Source: Pandoraea vervacti (GTDB lineage Bacteria; Pseudomonadota; Gammaproteobacteria; Burkholderiales; Burkholderiaceae). Taken from it: DNA of 64,000 bases. The stretch lies in contig NZ_CP010897.2 of assembly GCF_000934605.2 (NCBI RefSeq), positions 310,001-374,000 on the forward strand, written 5' to 3'. The notes below the pieces were generated by a model. It worked only from the letters and a program-made list of their open reading frames with translations. It made no database searches and was not told where the DNA came from. Shown in pieces: positions 1 through 8,059 of this stretch (the stretch's first letter is position 1; the number at the start of each line of letters is the position of its first letter). The translations under genes were made by a program, and so were the position numbers.

Positions 1-1020
1 GCGCTGCGTCGCAAGCGCCTCGGCATGCTCGACGCGCTACTGCTCCTGGCTGCCATTGCCACGTACTTCTTCGCGGATCTGTATCTGGCGCTCGCCACGA
101 GCGTGCTGATCATGATCGTCTTCGCGCTCTCGCTCGATCTCGTGCAGGGCTACTGCGGTATCGAGACGCTGGGACATGCCGCGTTCTTCGGCAGCGGGGC
201 CTATGCCGCCGGGCTGTTCGCGCTGCATGTCTCGCCGAATCCCCTGCTGGGTCTCGCGGTCGGCGCGCTGGTGGCGGGCGTCGTAGGACTGATCACCGGC
301 GTGGTGGTGCTGCGCGTGAACGGCCTCACGCAGATCATGCTCACGCTCGCGTGCGCCACGCTGCTTTATGAAGCGGGCAACATCGCCAAGTCCATCACGA
401 TGGGTGACGACGGCCTGACGGGCTACACCATCGCGCCTGTGCTCGGCATGTTCGAGTTCGACATCTACGGCCATACCGCCTATCTGTATGCGCTCGCCGT
501 GCTGCTCGTCGTCTATCTGTTCACGCAGTTCCTCGTGAACTCCCCGTTCGGGCTGACGGTCCAGGGCATTCGCGAGAACGCCATGCGTATGTCGCTGCTC
601 GGCGTTCGCGTCGGCCTGCGCCGGCTGATGCTGTACACGATTGCTGCGGCGGTGGCGGGGGTCGCGGGTGCGCTCTCGGCCCAGGTCAACAACATCGTTG
701 CGCTCGATACGCTGTCGTTCACGCTCTCCGCCAACGTGCTGGTGATGCTCGCGCTCGGTGGCACGGGACGCCTGTATGGCGCCGTGCTCGGCGCCGTCGT
801 CTTCATGGTGCTCTCCGACCGGATCGCGGCCATCGATCCGACGAACTGGCTTGCGGCGCTCGGCGTGCTGCTGATCGTCGTGGTGCGCTTCGCCCCGGAT
901 GGCCTCATCGGTGTTGTCGATCGCCTCACGGCGCGCGTTCGTCGTCCGGCCCCGGCGGTCGCGCCGAACGAAACCGGTAACTCCCAGGCAACGACCACGG
1001 ACAAGGAGGTGACGCCGTGA
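1..1020 (+). CDS. livM: Branched-chain amino acid-type ABC transporter permease LivM (5' end probably outside window)
   Basis: Inner-membrane permease of an ABC importer of the LivHMGF type. The protein is almost entirely hydrophobic, with about eight membrane segments, and carries the LivM-type stretch GYCGIETLGHAAF near residue 40 of the reading that begins at the first ATG (position 25). The frame stays open from base 1 to that ATG, so the true start may lie before the window; I annotate from base 1. The C-terminal tail is hydrophilic. The stop overlaps the livG start. Because the downstream genes encode the gallate lower pathway, the transported compound may be an aromatic acid rather than an amino acid (inference). 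Confidence 0.9.
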   Translation, partial: ALRRKRLGMLDALLLLAAIATYFFADLYLALATSVLIMIVFALSLDLVQGYCGIETLGHAAFFGSGAYAAGLFALHVSPNPLLGLAVGALVAGVVGLITGVVVLRVNGLTQIMLTLACATLLYEAGNIAKSITMGDDGLTGYTIAPVLGMFEFDIYGHTAYLYALAVLLVVYLFTQFLVNSPFGLTVQGIRENAMRMSLLGVRVGLRRLMLYTIAAAVAGVAGALSAQVNNIVALDTLSFTLSANVLVMLALGGTGRLYGAVLGAVVFMVLSDRIAAIDPTNWLAALGVLLIVVVRFAPDGLIGVVDRLTARVRRPAPAVAPNETGNSQATTTDKEVTP

Positions 1021-1769
1021 GCGCTGCACTCGAAATTCAGGGACTGTCCAAGCGCTTCGGCCAGCTGGACGTGACCCGCAACGTCAGTCTCTCGCTCCCG
1101 GTCGGTGCGCGTCATGCGCTCATCGGGCCGAACGGCGCGGGCAAGAGCACGTTGATGAACCTGCTCACGGGCGTGCTCAAGCCAAATGCCGGCGTGGTGT
1201 GTGTGGGGGGGACGGATGTCACCTCCATGTCGTCGCACAAGCGCGTCAAGCTGGGGCTGGCGCGAACGTTCCAACTGAACACGCTGTTCGATACGCTCAC
1301 GGTCGCGGAGAACGTGGCGCTCGCCATTACCTCGCGTCGTGGTCTCGACGGGCGTATCGGCAAGCCGCTGGCGAGTCGTCCCGCCGTCGTGGAGGAAGCG
1401 GCCGAACGCTTGCGCGAACTCGGCATGATCGAGCTCGCCGGGCGGCGCATCAACGAACTCGCTTACGGACAGCGTCGCCAGGTGGAAATCGCGCTCGGTC
1501 TCGCGCTCGACCCGAAGGTGCTGTTGCTCGATGAGCCCGTGGCGGGCGTGCCGTCGGGGCAGGGGCGCAAGTTGTTCGAATTGCTGGAGCGTCTGCCGGA
1601 AGACGTGGCGGTGATGGTCATCGAACACGACATGGATCTGGTCTTCCGCTTCGCGCGCCGCATTACGGTGCTGGTCGAGGGCGCGGTGCTCATGGAAGGC
1701 GAGAAGGACGAAGTGCGCAGCGATCCGCGCGTGCGCGATATCTATCTGGGGCGTCGCCATCATGACTGA
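1017..1769 (+). CDS. livG: ABC transporter ATP-binding protein LivG
   Basis: First ATPase of the Liv-type importer, 250 aa. Walker A is GPNGAGKST at residues 37-45. The signature region is AYGQRRQVEIALG, the variant LivG proteins use instead of a plain LSGGQ. Walker B is VLLLDEP, followed by the H-loop in VIEHDMDLV. It begins with GTG inside the stop of livM (4-base overlap) and overlaps livF by 8 bases, which indicates translational coupling in a single transcript. It should bind the cytoplasmic face of LivM and of an upstream LivH that is not in the window. Confidence 0.93.
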   Translation: MSAALEIQGLSKRFGQLDVTRNVSLSLPVGARHALIGPNGAGKSTLMNLLTGVLKPNAGVVCVGGTDVTSMSSHKRVKLGLARTFQLNTLFDTLTVAENVALAITSRRGLDGRIGKPLASRPAVVEEAAERLRELGMIELAGRRINELAYGQRRQVEIALGLALDPKVLLLDEPVAGVPSGQGRKLFELLERLPEDVAVMVIEHDMDLVFRFARRITVLVEGAVLMEGEKDEVRSDPRVRDIYLGRRHHD

Positions 1770-2499
1770 CATTCTGCTCGAAGCCGGCGGGCTCAGTGCC
1801 GGGTATGGCGAGACCATCGTGCTCGAAGATCTGAGCCTGCGCGTCGGCGCCGGTGAAGCCGTTGCCATTCTCGGGCGCAACGGCGTGGGCAAGAGCACGT
1901 TGCTGCTCAGCCTGCTGGGACTCACCACGCGACATGGCGGCGTGCTGCGCTATCGCGACGACGACATCACCGCATGGCCCGCCTTTCGCCGTGCGCGCGC
2001 CGGTCTGGCGCTGGTGCCGCAGGAGCGCGAGATCTTCAAGTCGCTCTCCGTCGAGGAAAACCTGCAAGTCTCCGCAATGGCCGAGATGGCTAACGCGAGC
2101 GCCGACGGCAAGGTCTGGACACTCGAACGGGTGTACGACCTGTTTCCGCGACTCAAGGAGCGCCGTCGCAATCTTGGCAATCAGCTCTCGGGCGGCGAGC
2201 AGCAAATGCTCGCCATCGGCCGCGCGCTGATCGGCAACCCGCGCGTGATTCTGTTCGACGAGCCATTCGAGGGGCTGGCGCCCGTGATCGTCGATCAACT
2301 GGTCGACGCCTTCTGGAAGCTGCGTGCCGACGGCGGCATGGGCGTGGTGCTCGTGGAGCAGCACGCGGAATTGGGGCTGGAACTCACCGACCGTGCGCTG
2401 GTGCTCGACCGGGGCCGTCAGGTCTGGGCGGGGCGCAGCGCCGATCTGGCGGCGTCGCCGGAATTGCTCGGCACGCTCGTCGGCCTGGAAAGTGCCTGA
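1762..2499 (+). CDS. livF: ABC transporter ATP-binding protein LivF
   Basis: Second ATPase of the importer, 245 aa. Walker A is GRNGVGKST (residues 38-46), the signature is LSGGEQQMLAIGRAL and Walker B is VILFDEP. GRNGVGKST is typical of LivF/UrtE-type subunits. The start overlaps the end of livG. A 59-base gap separates it from galB, so the transporter and the catabolic genes could share one mRNA. The substrate cannot be read from the ATPase. Context suggests an aromatic carboxylate such as gallate or a relative (inference). Confidence 0.93.
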   Translation: MTDILLEAGGLSAGYGETIVLEDLSLRVGAGEAVAILGRNGVGKSTLLLSLLGLTTRHGGVLRYRDDDITAWPAFRRARAGLALVPQEREIFKSLSVEENLQVSAMAEMANASADGKVWTLERVYDLFPRLKERRRNLGNQLSGGEQQMLAIGRALIGNPRVILFDEPFEGLAPVIVDQLVDAFWKLRADGGMGVVLVEQHAELGLELTDRALVLDRGRQVWAGRSADLAASPELLGTLVGLESA

Positions 2500-2558
2500 G
2501 CGCCCGAGCGCCTGAACGGCATCGCGCACATAGTGCAACACGTATCAGAGTCAATCAC

Positions 2559-3314
2559 ATGAGCACAACACAGAACAGCAACAGCGCGGGACTCTCGGGT
2601 CTCGTGGTCAGCGCCCATTCGGCGGATTTCGTCTGGCGTGCGGCGGGCACGATCGCAACGCACGTGGCGCAGGGCTACCGCATGAAGGTCGTGTGCCTGT
2701 CGTTCGGTGAGCGCGGCGAGTCGGCCAAGCTCTGGCGCAAGGGCGCGGAGATGACGGAGGCGAAGGTCAAGACGGCGCGCCGCGAAGAGGCACAGCGTGC
2801 GGCCGACATTCTCGGCGCGGAAATCGAATTTCTCGACATCGGCGATTACCCGATGCGCGTGTCGGACGAGACGCTCTTCAGGCTCGTGGACATCTATCGC
2901 GAATTGCAGCCGTCGTTCGTGCTGAGCCATTCGGAGAAGGACCCGTACAACTTCGACCACCCGCTGGCGATGCACGTCACGCAGGAAGCGCGCGTGATCG
3001 CACAGGCCGAAGGCCACAAGCCGGGCGAGAAGATCATCGGCGCACCGGCGGTGCTGGCGTTCGAGCCGCACCAGACCGAGCAATGTGAATGGATTCCCAA
3101 CACGTTCGTGGACATCACGCCGGTGTGGGAGAAGAAGCGCGCCGCCATCGAATGCATGGCCGGTCAGGAACATCTCTGGGATTACTACACGCGTGTGGCG
3201 CTGCAACGCGGTGTGCAGGCCAAGCGCAACATCGGTATCACGGCCTCGCGCGACATCAAGTATGCGGAAGGGTTGATGCGCCTCACGCCCGTGGTCACGG
3301 AGCAACTGTCATGA
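2559..3314 (+). CDS. galB: 4-oxalomesaconate hydratase GalB (PIG-L/LmbE-like metal enzyme)
   Basis: 251 aa. It resembles Pseudomonas putida GalB, which hydrates the keto or enol form of 4-oxalomesaconate to 4-carboxy-4-hydroxy-2-oxoadipate in gallate degradation. Family features visible: SAHSADFVWRAAG at residues 18-30, where ordinary PIG-L deacetylases have AHPDD; LSFGERGESAKLWRKG; and HSEKDPYNFDHPLAMH, supplying candidate metal ligands. The missing HPDD motif is characteristic of the GalB branch and argues against an N-acetylglucosamine deacetylase. Its stop overlaps the galC start (ATGA), and galD follows, so the three consecutive enzymes are encoded together. The assignment rests on recalled family similarity plus context. 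Confidence 0.88.
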   Translation: MSTTQNSNSAGLSGLVVSAHSADFVWRAAGTIATHVAQGYRMKVVCLSFGERGESAKLWRKGAEMTEAKVKTARREEAQRAADILGAEIEFLDIGDYPMRVSDETLFRLVDIYRELQPSFVLSHSEKDPYNFDHPLAMHVTQEARVIAQAEGHKPGEKIIGAPAVLAFEPHQTEQCEWIPNTFVDITPVWEKKRAAIECMAGQEHLWDYYTRVALQRGVQAKRNIGITASRDIKYAEGLMRLTPVVTEQLS

Positions 3315-4015
3315 TTCGCGGCGTCGTCGTGCGTCAAATTCCCCGGGTCGATGCCGCTACGCTCGACGTTTTGCGTAGCGCCGGTAGCGCCACGGTCCAC
3401 GAAGCGCAAAGCCGCCTCGGCCTGATGGCGACCTATCTGCGCCCGATCTATGCAGGCGCCACGGTGGCGGGCAGCGCGGTGACGGTGCTCGCACCGCCCT
3501 CCGACAACTGGATGCTGCACGTGGCGGTCGAGCAGGCGCAGCCGGGCGACATCGTGGTGGTCGGCGTGACCTCGCCGTGCGAGGACGGCTATTTCGGCGA
3601 TCTGCTCGCCACGTCGATGAAGGCGCGCGGCGTCGCCGGGCTCGTCATCGACGCCGGTTGCCGCGATATCGGCACGCTCACCGAGATGCAATTCCCGGTG
3701 TGGTCCAAAGCTATTTCGTCGCAGGGTACGGTCAAGGAAACGCTCGGCTCGGTCAATGTGCCGGTCGTCTGCGCCAACCAGATCGTGAACCCGGGCGACG
3801 TGATCGTGGCCGACGACGACGGTGTGGTCGTCGTGCCGTTCGCCGTCGCCCAGGTCGTGGCCAAGGCGGCTGCGGCGCGCGCTGCCGACGAAGCGTACAA
3901 GCGCGGTGTGCTGGCGGGCGGCACGCTCGGACTCGACTATTACAAGATGCGCGAGCGTCTGGCGCAGAAGGGCCTGCGTTATGTCGATTCGCTCGACGAA
4001 CTGCAAGGCAAGTGA
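3311..4015 (+). CDS. galC: 4-carboxy-4-hydroxy-2-oxoadipate aldolase GalC (RraA-like fold)
   Basis: 234 aa. Class II (metal-dependent) aldolase that cleaves 4-carboxy-4-hydroxy-2-oxoadipate to pyruvate and oxaloacetate. The RraA/HMG-CHA aldolase signature is visible: FGDLLA at residues 95-100, and AGCRD with Arg118-Asp119, which bind pyruvate and the divalent cation in this family. The start at 3311 overlaps the galB stop by four bases; the frame is open further upstream, but that extension would overlap galB and is unlike the family. RraA-fold proteins are often mis-annotated as demethylmenaquinone methyltransferase or RNase regulators. Flanking galB and galD settle the role here. Confidence 0.9.
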   Translation: MIRGVVVRQIPRVDAATLDVLRSAGSATVHEAQSRLGLMATYLRPIYAGATVAGSAVTVLAPPSDNWMLHVAVEQAQPGDIVVVGVTSPCEDGYFGDLLATSMKARGVAGLVIDAGCRDIGTLTEMQFPVWSKAISSQGTVKETLGSVNVPVVCANQIVNPGDVIVADDDGVVVVPFAVAQVVAKAAAARAADEAYKRGVLAGGTLGLDYYKMRERLAQKGLRYVDSLDELQGK

Positions 4016-4025
4016 CGAGCGCGCC

Positions 4026-5144
4026 ATGACGCATTCCCAAACGCGCATTCGCGCCGCTGTCATGCGCGGAGGCACCTCGAAGGGGCTGTACTTCCTCGCC
4101 GAGGACTTGCCGGCGGACGCCGCCACGCGCGACGCCGTGCTGCTCGCCGCGATGGGCTCGCCCGATGCGCGTCAGATCGACGGCATGGGCGGGGCGAACC
4201 CGCTCACGAGCAAGGTCGCGATCGTCTCTCGCGCCACGCGGGCGGACGCCGACGTCGACTATCTCTTTGCGCAGGTCGTCGTCGACGAGGCACGCGTGGA
4301 CTACGGCCAGAACTGCGGCAATCTCCTCGCGGGCGTCGGCCCGTTTGCCATCGAGCGAGGCCTCGTGGCCGCGACCGCCGACGTGACGGAGGTCGGCATT
4401 CACATGGTCAACACGGGGCAGGTGGCGGTCGCCACCGTGCAGACGCCGGGCGGCACGGCGAAGTATGACGGCGACGTGGCCATCGACGGTGTGCCCGGCA
4501 CGGCGGCGCCGATTCCGCTCATGTTTCGCGACACCGCCGGCGCGTCGTGCGGCGCGCTGTTTCCGACCGGACAACGTCAGGAGGTCGTGCAGGGTGTCAC
4601 GGTGACGTGCATCGACAACGGCATGCCGCTCGTGCTCATGCGCGCGGCGGATCTCGGATGCACCGGCACGGAGACGTGGGAGCAACTCGAATCGGATGAC
4701 CGGTTTCAGGCGATGCGCGAGACCATCGAGGCAATTCGCCTGGCGGTCGGTCCGCGCATGAATCTGGGCGACGTGCGCTCGCGCACCGTGCCGAAGATGT
4801 GCCTCGTCGCGCCGCCGCAGGCCGGTGGCGCGCTCGCTACGCGCTGCTTCATTCCGCATCGCTGTCATTCGTCCATCGGTGTGCTGGCGGCGGTCAGCGT
4901 GGCGACGGCGGCGGCATTGCCGGGCACCGTCTGCCACGAGATGGCGGTGGTGCCGCATGGCGACGCCCCGCTGCTTTGCATCGAGCATCCGACGGGAGAA
5001 TTCACCGTTCGCCTGGCGCTCGGTCGCGATGCCGAGGGCGCGCCGGACGTCACCGGTGCGGGCCTGCTGCGAACGGCGCGCTGGTTGTTCGACGGCGAGG
5101 TATGCATCCCGAAACACATCTGGGCGCAAGGAGGGAAACCATGA
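4026..5144 (+). CDS. galD: 4-oxalomesaconate tautomerase GalD (PrpF-like)
   Basis: 372 aa. Cofactor-independent tautomerase that interconverts the keto and enol tautomers of 4-oxalomesaconate so that GalB can act. PrpF-family landmarks: MRGGTSKG near residue 10, GMGGANPLTSKVAIVS, VDYGQNCGNLLAGVGPF, and FIPHRCHSS late in the protein. Start chosen at 4026, ten bases after the galC stop, because the family begins with this short segment before MRGGTSKG. The stop overlaps the next gene (ATGA). Close relatives include methylaconitate isomerase PrpF, but the neighbours support GalD. Confidence 0.9.
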   Translation: MTHSQTRIRAAVMRGGTSKGLYFLAEDLPADAATRDAVLLAAMGSPDARQIDGMGGANPLTSKVAIVSRATRADADVDYLFAQVVVDEARVDYGQNCGNLLAGVGPFAIERGLVAATADVTEVGIHMVNTGQVAVATVQTPGGTAKYDGDVAIDGVPGTAAPIPLMFRDTAGASCGALFPTGQRQEVVQGVTVTCIDNGMPLVLMRAADLGCTGTETWEQLESDDRFQAMRETIEAIRLAVGPRMNLGDVRSRTVPKMCLVAPPQAGGALATRCFIPHRCHSSIGVLAAVSVATAAALPGTVCHEMAVVPHGDAPLLCIEHPTGEFTVRLALGRDAEGAPDVTGAGLLRTARWLFDGEVCIPKHIWAQGGKP

Positions 5145-5893
5145 GCGTCGAACGTCCTGCGTTGCTCATGTTGCCCGGCTTGCTGTGCGATCAGGTGGCG
5201 TGGGCTGCCACGGCAGCGCTGCTGCCCGAGTTCGATTGCCGCGTCCCCGCCTGGGGATCGCTCGACACCATCGGCGCGATGGCCGAGCACGTTCTGGCGA
5301 CGACGCCCGAGCCGCGTTTCGCGCTCGCCGGCCATTCGATGGGCGGCCGCGTGGCGCTGGAAGTGGTGCGTCGTGCGCCACATCGCGTGAGCCATCTGGC
5401 ATTGCTCGACACGGGATATCAGGCCCTGCCGGAAGGCGAGGCGGCAGACAAAGAGCGTAGCGGCCGCGCCGCATTGCTCGCGCGCTCGCGTGACGAGGGC
5501 ATGCGTGCGATGGGCGCTGTCTGGGCGACCGGGATGGTGCATCCGGACCGGATCGGCACGCCCCTCTTCGACGCGATTCTCGACATGATCGAGCGCAGTC
5601 ATCCCGATCAGTTCGCCGCGCAGATTCATGCGCTGCTGGAGCGTCCCGACGCGACGTCGCAACTGCGGGACATCCAATGTCCGACGCTCGTGCTTTGCGG
5701 CCGTCAGGACACATGGAGTCCGCTCGCCCGACACGAAGTCATGGCCGGGCTGATTCCCGGTGCTGTGCTGAGCATCGTCGAGCATAGCGGCCACATGAGT
5801 CCGATGGAGCGCCCCGAAGCCGTGGCCGACGCCATGCGGGCGTGGCTGGCGCGCTCGTCGCAATCATCGTCGACGCAGGGAGCGTTGTCATGA
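5141..5893 (+). CDS. Alpha/beta hydrolase in the galBCD operon
   Basis: 250 aa, alpha/beta hydrolase fold. The nucleophile elbow is GHSMGG with Ser66. The acid is probably the Asp in CGRQDTWSP and the base the His in EHSGHMSPMERP; the oxyanion region is LPGLLCDQ near the N terminus. There is no signal peptide, so it is cytoplasmic. It is translationally coupled on both sides (ATGA with galD and with the next gene), so it belongs to the operon. It might hydrolyse an aromatic ester or a ring-cleavage product. GalBCD do not need a hydrolase, so the substrate is unknown. The start at 5141 follows a GGAGGG-like ribosome-binding site. Confidence 0.85.
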   Translation: MSVERPALLMLPGLLCDQVAWAATAALLPEFDCRVPAWGSLDTIGAMAEHVLATTPEPRFALAGHSMGGRVALEVVRRAPHRVSHLALLDTGYQALPEGEAADKERSGRAALLARSRDEGMRAMGAVWATGMVHPDRIGTPLFDAILDMIERSHPDQFAAQIHALLERPDATSQLRDIQCPTLVLCGRQDTWSPLARHEVMAGLIPGAVLSIVEHSGHMSPMERPEAVADAMRAWLARSSQSSSTQGALS

Positions 5894-6429
5894 CGCAGGA
5901 CATTCCAAACGAAGGCGCACCGATGCAGGACACACAAGCCGCACAAGCCGCACAAGCCACACAGGCCGTGCAAGGCGCCGATGCCATCGACCCGCAAAGT
6001 CTCGACGTGTTGCACGCCAAGCAGGCGTGTTACGACCTCGTGATGCGCTTCGTGATGTGCAACGACCGTCGCGATTCGCAAGGGCTTGCCGCGCTGTTTG
6101 CGCACAACGGCGTGCTGGTGCGCCCGAACGGCGAAACGCTCGTCGGTCAGCCGGCGATCGCGGCGGCGTATGCGGATCGTCCGGCGGATCGCCTGACCCA
6201 GCACCTCGTGGGCAATGTGCTGATCGACGTGACGTCGGCCACGAGCGCCATCGGCAGCAGTGCAGTGCTGGTCTGGAGCGGCTCGGCGCAGGACACGCCG
6301 GGGCCGTTCGGACGTCCGGCACAGGGGCGTCAGGTCATGGGTGAATTCGAAGACACGTTCGTGCGCACGGCGCAGGGATGGCGTATCGCGCGCCGCGAAG
6401 CACGATTCACTTTCGTACGCGAGGCCTGA
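5890..6429 (+). CDS. SnoaL/NTF2-like protein of the gal operon
   Basis: 179 aa from the coupled ATG at 5890. An alternative in-frame ATG at 5923, preceded by a GAAGG, would give 168 aa. Residues from about 45 onward look like an NTF2/SnoaL cone: an amphipathic helix with YDLVMRFVMCNDRRDSQGL, then FAHNGVLVRPNGETLVGQPAI and a strand-rich C-terminal half ending in EDTFVRTAQGWRIARREARF. The N terminus is an Ala/Gln-rich low-complexity segment made by a DNA tandem repeat. Members may be hydroxylase-like subunits, isomerases or inactive binders; no catalytic residue is certain. A role with the adjacent hydrolase is inference. Confidence 0.75.
   Translation: MTQDIPNEGAPMQDTQAAQAAQATQAVQGADAIDPQSLDVLHAKQACYDLVMRFVMCNDRRDSQGLAALFAHNGVLVRPNGETLVGQPAIAAAYADRPADRLTQHLVGNVLIDVTSATSAIGSSAVLVWSGSAQDTPGPFGRPAQGRQVMGEFEDTFVRTAQGWRIARREARFTFVREA
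5933..5967 (+). repeat. Four 9-bp tandem repeats in the start region of the SnoaL-like gene
   Basis: The 8-mer CACAAGCC occurs at 5933-5940, 5942-5949 and 5951-5958, and CACAGGCC at 5960-5967, so the period is nine bases. It encodes a Gln/Ala-rich segment, and changes in copy number would keep the frame. It starts 10 bases after the alternative start at 5923. Confidence 0.8.
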
Positions 6430-6469
6430 GGTAAAAACAGCACCTTGCGTCGCGCTGACAAACAACGGG

Positions 6470-6508
6470 GATCGATGCCGAAAGGCGGCACAGGAGGCGG
6501 CATCGATC
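6470..6508 (+). other. Perfect 11-bp inverted repeat before the porin gene
   Basis: GATCGATGCCG (6470-6480) is perfectly complementary to CGGCATCGATC (6498-6508), with a 17-base loop. It lies between the SnoaL-like gene and the porin. No T-run follows, so it is not a classical intrinsic terminator. It could be an mRNA-stabilising or processing stem, or an operator. Confidence 0.6.
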
Positions 6509-6640
6509 ACCCGGCATGCGCAAGAAGGCAGTACCGGAGGCGGCCGCAGCGCCGTCCCAAAAGGCTGGGCTGATGGCGTTGCCAGCGGCTTGGAGGTTGT
6601 GGTTTGGAGTAGCTGTGCATTCAAAAACAAGGGGACAGAA

Positions 6641-7720
6641 GTGAAAGTGAAATACGCATTGGCCGCTGGCCTGCTGCTGGGTGCAGGCCTGGCGCACGCG
6701 CAAAGCAACGTGCAGGTGTACGGGATCATCGATACCGGCATCGCTTATTACAACAACGCCGCCAATGGCGGCAGCTTCGTCGGCGAACCGACCCTGACCG
6801 GTAAGGTGCCGTCGCGCTTCGGCTTCAAGGGTGTCGAGGATCTGGGCGGTGGCCTCAAGGCCGTCTTCACACTGGAAAACGGCTTCCAGCCGGGCACCGG
6901 CGGCCTGAACTACGGCGGACGTCTGTTCGGCCGTCAGGCCAACGTCGGTCTGTCGAGCTCGTGGGGTACGTTGCTCATCGGCCGTCAGAACAACATGACG
7001 TTCTACGTGACGGGCAACGCCGATGTGATCGGACCGTCGATCTTCTCGCTCGCGAGTATCGACCCGTACATCGCCAACGCCCGCAGCGACAGCGCCATCG
7101 GGTACATGGGCAAGTTCTCCGGCGTGACCGTCGGTGCGACGTACAGCTTCGGTCGCGACGCATCGGCCGCAGGCGGTCCCTCGGCCACGAACTGCGCGGG
7201 CAACGTTGCCGGCAACTATCAGGCGTGCAAGCAGTTCACCGGCTTGCTCGGCTATGACTACGAGAACTTCGGTATTTCGGCGTCGTACGACCAGATGCGC
7301 GGCAACACCGGCGCCGCTGCGCCGCTCACCAGCTCGAACTACACCGATTCGCACTCGGTCATCAACGCGTACTACAAGTGGTCGACGGGGCGCGTGGGCG
7401 GGGGCTGGATTCACCGCAACGTGAGCGCCGACGCCGCATCGCTGCGCTCGGACATCTACTTCCTCGGCTTCACGTACCTGCCGACGATTACCTGGGCGTT
7501 CGACGCGCAGGCGATCCGTTATCAGTTGAAGAGCCGCGCCAACGCCACGATGCTCATTGGCCGCGCCACGTATTCGCTCTCGAAGCGTACGTCGCTGTAT
7601 GGCATGGCCGGCTGGGTGGCGAACAGCCAGAACGGCGCGGTGGCGATTGCCGCCGGCGGTTCGGTCGTCACCGGTGGCAACCAGTTCGGCACGATGCTGG
7701 GGATTCAGCACACGTTCTGA
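6641..7720 (+). CDS. Outer-membrane porin (OmpC-like, Burkholderiales type)
   Basis: 359 aa. General diffusion porin: a Sec signal peptide, MKVKYALAAG to AHA, is predicted to be cleaved after residue 20, giving a mature start at QSNVQVYG. The beta-barrel repeats typical of the Gram-negative porin family follow, including PSRFGFKGVEDLGGGLKAVF and GRQANVGLSS. The C-terminal residue is Phe (GIQHTF), as needed for assembly by the Bam machinery. The start is GTG at 6641 with AGGGGA upstream; the frame is open earlier, but only this start yields the signal peptide. It follows the aromatic genes by about 210 bases and may admit their substrate (inference). Confidence 0.93.
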   Translation: MKVKYALAAGLLLGAGLAHAQSNVQVYGIIDTGIAYYNNAANGGSFVGEPTLTGKVPSRFGFKGVEDLGGGLKAVFTLENGFQPGTGGLNYGGRLFGRQANVGLSSSWGTLLIGRQNNMTFYVTGNADVIGPSIFSLASIDPYIANARSDSAIGYMGKFSGVTVGATYSFGRDASAAGGPSATNCAGNVAGNYQACKQFTGLLGYDYENFGISASYDQMRGNTGAAAPLTSSNYTDSHSVINAYYKWSTGRVGGGWIHRNVSADAASLRSDIYFLGFTYLPTITWAFDAQAIRYQLKSRANATMLIGRATYSLSKRTSLYGMAGWVANSQNGAVAIAAGGSVVTGGNQFGTMLGIQHTF

Positions 7721-8059
7721 TCGGGTTCATCAGGCACGCGGCACCGCGTAGCGAGCACGTGTGAGGCGTCCGGGGGGGCGATTCACCCGTGACGCGGTGC
7801 TGCGTCACTCCCTGTTGTGCGGCGAGCGTCGTGGTGGCGTGCCGCGCATCATGCGCGAGTGATCCGGCAGACGTCGTGCGGCGTCACCGTGTGCAGCCGA
7901 ACATTCCCCGAGCTGCACCATTGCGCACGATTTTCCTGCCCGGCCCGGGCTATGATGCCGACGTAGGCACAGGCTAGCGAGAAGCGATTCCCCGGGCCGT
8001 GATTTTTTCAAGAGATTCGCCATCTGGTTTGCCGCGCGCTTCGCGGCGCCGTTCGACCC
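7721..8059. other. Intergenic region, porin to MFS gene
   Basis: This 339-base gap has no credible gene. A hairpin lies at 7789-7808 (GTGACGC and GCGTCAC around a 6-base loop) but lacks a T-run. A TATGAT hexamer at 7951 could be a -10 element for the MFS gene, but I see no good -35 at the right distance. Confidence 0.5.
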
